Source: Babylonia areolata
Taxonomy: Eukaryota; Mollusca; Gastropoda; Neogastropoda; Buccinidae
Assembly (NCBI RefSeq): GCF_041734735.1
Contig: NC_134878.1
Coordinates: forward strand, 43,464,252 to 43,528,251
Direction: 5' to 3'
DNA length: 64,000 bases
Shown: in pieces, positions 60,131 through 64,000 of the stretch
How positions within the stretch are numbered: the first letter of the stretch is position 1
Layout: every line of letters starts with the position of its first letter
Made by a program: the position numbers and the translations under genes
Notes under the pieces: model-generated
What the model was told of the DNA's origin: nothing
The model's input: the letters and a program-made list of their open reading frames with translations, nothing else
The model's database searches: none

Positions 60131-60617
60131 GTAAGGCCTGCATGGCTGGGGCTTTGTTCTTCCACCACTGTCCGTACACACATGTCCATCATCTGTGTCC
60201 TGTCAGGGCCCTGGCTTGATGCATCCCAGCTGGATGCTTGGTCTGGCCTCATCCTCTGTCCCTCAGACCTGTGTCGCTGTCATTCCGCTGTTGTCATTGT
60301 GTACACTGTTGTTGTTTTTCTGCCACAAGTGGTCTGTGTTGTCTTCATCTCTTCTGTGTACTGTTTGGTTTTGAGGATGGGGGGTGGGGAGGAGAGAAAA
60401 CATGGGATGTGACAATTATAAGCCTTACATGCTTTTCTGCTCATTATTACTGTTGATACTTGTATAGTTTTTCTGGTCATCTGTTTGAAAACATGAAATT
60501 CTTCATCATTACTGTTAAAGAAGTGTATCTTATTTCCAATGTCTTTATGAAATCTGATCTTTATCTCTGTTTATTTTGTTGTTGTTTTTTTCTTTCTTCA
60601 AACCTTTCTCTCTGAAG

Positions 60618-60629
60618 TGACAGAACCAG
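60618..60629 (+). CDS. Candidate 12-base microexon after the GAR domain
   Basis: A good pyrimidine tract ends in CTCTGAAG|, followed by TGACAGAACCAG and |GTATCC. Twelve bases keep phase 1 to phase 1 and would insert V-T-E-P between GAR and the tail. In vertebrate MACF1 and dystonin a short alternative insert is known at this same junction. No conservation can be checked here. Confidence 0.3.
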
Positions 60630-63600
60630 GTATCCTTAGTGTACCTCTTTTTTTTCTTTCTTGAGGTTGAAGAAAACGGATGTTATTGACTTTTCCCCCA
60701 GTGTGTGTGATGTGAGGGTGTGTGGTGACTCTCCTGTAGACACCCCCCTTTCTGTCGCTGTTGTCAGGTGTGTGTGGTTTTCTCTCTTTCTCCTCTGTTC
60801 AACTACAGAGAGGCCGTCATGGTGCATGGCCAATATAGCTAGCTGCACTGGGGATGGTATTATATATATATTGGTATATAAGTTGCCTTTTGGTCTAAAT
60901 TATGCAATTTGAGAATGGGATGATATGAATAATATATATTTTGGTATATAAGCTGCCGTTTTGTCGTCTTCATGCAGTTTAGAATGGGATGATATCTTTA
61001 TGATATGTATACTGATATGTAATCTGCCTTCTTTACACAGTAATGATGTGCATTTGCGAATGAATGGTTGAGGTGGATGATTACTTTTCTGTTCATATTA
61101 TGGGTGTCTGGTTTTCTGTTCACATAATGGGTCTTTGATCTTTTTTTTTATTTCCGTGATGGCCCTTTGATCTAAACACTACAAGTTGTGAAACTATAGA
61201 GAGAGTGAACATTATGGCTTTGAAATGAGAGTTTACACTGGCTTTGAAATGCAAGTGATGAGTGATTTTGTATGGCTTTGTATCCAGAGTTCCAGTACAG
61301 TAAGTATCATAGAAAACATCCACTCTCATTCCATAATGGTCTGTCATGTCTGTATTGTATTTATCACATCAGAGGAGACGGGGCAGTCCATCGTTACATG
61401 ACAATACTAGAATGTTTTACCAACACGTCTTTATAAAGGAACTAACTGTTGGTGACTAACGGTGGTTAAAACATCCATGGTGCATGCTGCCTCAACCCTT
61501 ACTTGAATCAGAAAGGAAATACACTTTGGGAAAGAAATCTTTACATTTTGAGGGATAACTTTGTGCAGATGGTTGATATGATTTTTTTCAGGGTGTTAAT
61601 TATTAAGCCCTGGTTCATTATAAACGACATCCAACATGTCATGTTGACCTTTGACTGACTGCAGTGGAAGTGTAATCATATCAGTGCAGACATGATACAT
61701 GGAATGTTGAAATGTTTGAGAGACAGAAAGGGAAATGCAAATTTGACAGTTTTTGAAAAGGACAAACAAGAAACTAAAATGATTCCCAGTACCCTCCCTC
61801 CCTCTGAGCTGCTGTTGGGGGTAAATGTAATCTGCTTCATACTTCATTCATAGTCATGATAGTACTTGCTACATTCATTCATCGTTCCAGTTTTGGAAAC
61901 TACATCTGTTAATTCATATGTCGTTCCAGTCATGACAATATTGAATGCTAGGCTAGTCAGAGAACATATCTTGTCATTTATCTGTGTACAAGACAGGTTC
62001 ATGGTCATATCTTTTGTATTACTACCCATGTTAAGAACTTATGTGCTTGCAAATATTTGTATATAGAACTTAAGTGCATGCATATATTTGTATATGTATG
62101 AATATATTACTTGTTAACAGTTTTATCAGCACTACTGTGTTGTTTTATCTCAGCTGTTGTTTCCAAGGATGTGCAGGTGTTTTGCTGGATGATTGATAAA
62201 TGTGTCTGTTTATTATATTGTGTACATGTTTTGTATAGTCTACCAGATGGCGTGTTGTGTGTAGAATGCGTGTGACTTTATGTCATCAAGGAACACATCC
62301 CATGCAGAGTGTTTTCCTGCAGATAGCACACTGTGTGCATTGATGTTGTTTCTTCTTTTATAGTTTTCTTTCTTTTTCATTATGAAATGTTCCACTGCTC
62401 CTGTAGTCCATAGCAGTAAGCATCATGTTGTTATTTAAATGTTTAGATCCTGTTATTGTTGTTTTTTTGGGAGGAGGAGTAAGGGGGAGAGAAGTTCTTT
62501 GTGGGTCCAAGAAAAACTGGAAAAAAAAACAACAGAAAAAGACCGATCCAATTAATGATTTTAACATTTTTCAATGACAGGTTGAATGAATGACCTAAAA
62601 AGTTATGATCAGCTGTGTAACATTCGGAACGATCACACCATTCACTCACAAAATCATAGATCTGTACATTGCAGGCTGCATATGTGGGATGGCAGAATAT
62701 GTATAAAAGAAACAGAACAATCGTCTTACCCCCCAGACTGTGCAATGAGGAAGCAGACAGTGTACAACTGTGTTAACATTTTCTATTTGAATTTTGTGTG
62801 TTTTCTTTGAAGCAGCACTGTGTGCTACTGTTTTGGCATTTCAGTGTTTTGTTTTCAGCAGCAAATGTAGCTCATGTATGGGACATACAACATGGGATAT
62901 CAGTCTAAAAATGGGAAAAAAAATTACTGTGAACCTTAAAAAAGAAAAAAAAAAGAAGAAGAAAGAATTGTCTTTTATTGTGTGCTGAGCCTCTGCAACT
63001 TAGTTTGAACACCCAACCATTTTAGATGACATGAAACTTACACATTAATTAAGCTGATAAAACCCGATTCTCCTCAGCTTCTCTCAGAAATAGATAGGGT
63101 TTGGGGTTGTGTCTCAGGGTTTTTTCTATGCACGTGTCTGTAGGCATTAGTTCATGAAGCAAAGATGGTGTGGGACAGTTCAAAGTGTGATGAGAAGTTA
63201 GGTGTAGTTCCAGTGATACATTTTTATTTCATAAATGAGAAAGTATTTGTGCACGTTAGTTGTGTTGTTTTTCTTCTTCTTTTTTTTTCTTCTTTTTTTT
63301 TCTTTTTTTTAATTTTGTATTTTGTATTTTTTAATTTTCAGTTGTTAGTCATACATCCAGTACATCAGAAAATTGATTACTGTAGTCTTCCACATAGACA
63401 ATCCCCCTATTTTTATATAGAAGAAATAATCTGTTTCAAGTATATGATTATATTTTTTGGCGCATTTAACATTCTCTTTCGTAATCATTCCTACTCATGC
63501 ATATCTTTTAGTGATGGAGCAAGGAAAGTGATTAAAGCACTGTGATATAACGTCTGTTCTTTTCCAGCTTTAGTTGTGGATGATGAAGAGAAAATCTGAA

Positions 63601-63835
63601 GGAGCAAAAGAATGATGTCTATTTTGGAAAAGGCTTTAATGGAGGCTTATGATGAGATTCATTTCTATATGTACTGTGTCTGATTCTTCTCAGGAAAAAG
63701 TATATATATATATATATATATATACACATGCCTGCTGTTATTCATGTGTACATCATATATCTTTACATGGACGAGGAGTATTTCCTGAAAACGGTTTACA
63801 CATCTTTCAAACCTGTATGTGATTCCGCTTTTTAG

Positions 63836-63871
63836 GAATGATCATCCGCATGCCTCACCAGTGTACCGATT
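63836..63871 (+). CDS. Candidate 36-base exon in the last intron
   Basis: CCGCTTTTTAG|G and ATT|GTAAGTG bound 36 bases that are richer in G+C than their surroundings. Phase 1 to phase 1 is kept and the frame is open (GMIIRMPHQCTD). It could be an alternative post-GAR insert. Chance occurrence in 3.9 kb of intron is a real possibility. Confidence 0.35.
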
Positions 63872-64000
63872 GTAAGTGTTTGTTATCCGACCTGAATGTG
63901 CACTTGCTGCTTTTTTTCTTCTTTTTTTTTTCCAATGTTTGTTTCTGTTTGTTTTTTATAATTTGAATGACTGGTAATGAAGTTTTGTTTTTGTTCTTCT

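Larger units (their letters stand above)
58440..60420 (+). repeat. Working copy of the GAR cassette (duplication unit 2)
   Basis: Partner of 55120-56690. It starts in the (TA)n/poly-T tract just after the LINE and runs through exons 40 and 41 to GGGTGGGGAGGAGAGAAAACATGGGAT. It also holds a long (TG)n tract at 59023-59160 that the other copy lacks. Confidence 0.85.
60131..64000 (+). other. Last intron, incomplete: no proven feature
   Basis: AT-rich. GGTATATAA(G/A)(T/C)TGCC recurs at 60882, 60943 and 61015 (a degenerate repeat). (TA)n at 63702. Two candidate small exons are listed separately. No polyadenylation signal or tail exon of the gene can be assigned. Confidence 0.55.

Noticed and set aside
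60661-60912. Open frame ending the gene after exon 41
   Set aside because: No similarity to the spectraplakin tail, low-complexity flanks and phase mismatch.
1-64000. Retroviral, LTR, Polinton-like or other virus-derived elements
   Set aside because: No long terminal repeats, protease, integrase, capsid or envelope-like reading was seen; the only reverse transcriptases are of non-LTR type.

Overview
The window is a stretch of animal nuclear DNA, most likely from a mollusc and probably a snail. The reasons are one very intron-rich gene, AT-rich introns full of (TG)n tracts and minisatellites, and many tRNA-derived SINEs with modular heads, cores and tails. The species call is inference; the protein evidence only requires a bilaterian.

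One gene fills the window on the + strand: the 3' part of a spectraplakin, the single-copy invertebrate relative of vertebrate MACF1 and dystonin and of Drosophila short stop. I place 41 exons between 136 and 60130. They join without a phase conflict into 2,452 codons. Exons 1-35 encode about 20 spectrin repeats. Exons 36-37 encode a basic, Thr-Pro-rich linker. Exons 38-39 encode two canonical EF-hands, and exons 40-41 encode the GAS2-related (GAR) microtubule-binding domain. The actin-binding and plakin domains lie upstream, and the last coding exon(s) and 3' UTR lie downstream. Two possible small exons (60618-60629 and 63836-63871) sit in the last intron. I found no other host gene on either strand.

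The introns hold the unusual biology. In about 15 of the 40 introns, a tandem repeat is built from the adjacent splice site, often with the first or last bases of the exon: donor-side at exons 1, 2, 4, 12, 13 and 24, and acceptor-side at exons 4, 17, 18, 21, 22, 24, 26, 28 and 31. Exon 22 has about a dozen decoy copies of its 5' edge and exon 31 has roughly 25. Near the 3' end, the whole two-exon GAR cassette has been duplicated. The upstream copy (about 55.1-56.7 kb) is decayed and is separated from the working copy (about 58.4-60.4 kb) by an RTE-like LINE.

Mobile elements include several tRNA-headed SINE families that share a central domain, some full length with clear target-site duplications. 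There are also 5'-truncated LINE tails, a LINE fragment ending in a C2H2 finger, and several dispersed repeats. I saw no retroviral or LTR element, RNA gene or CRISPR array.
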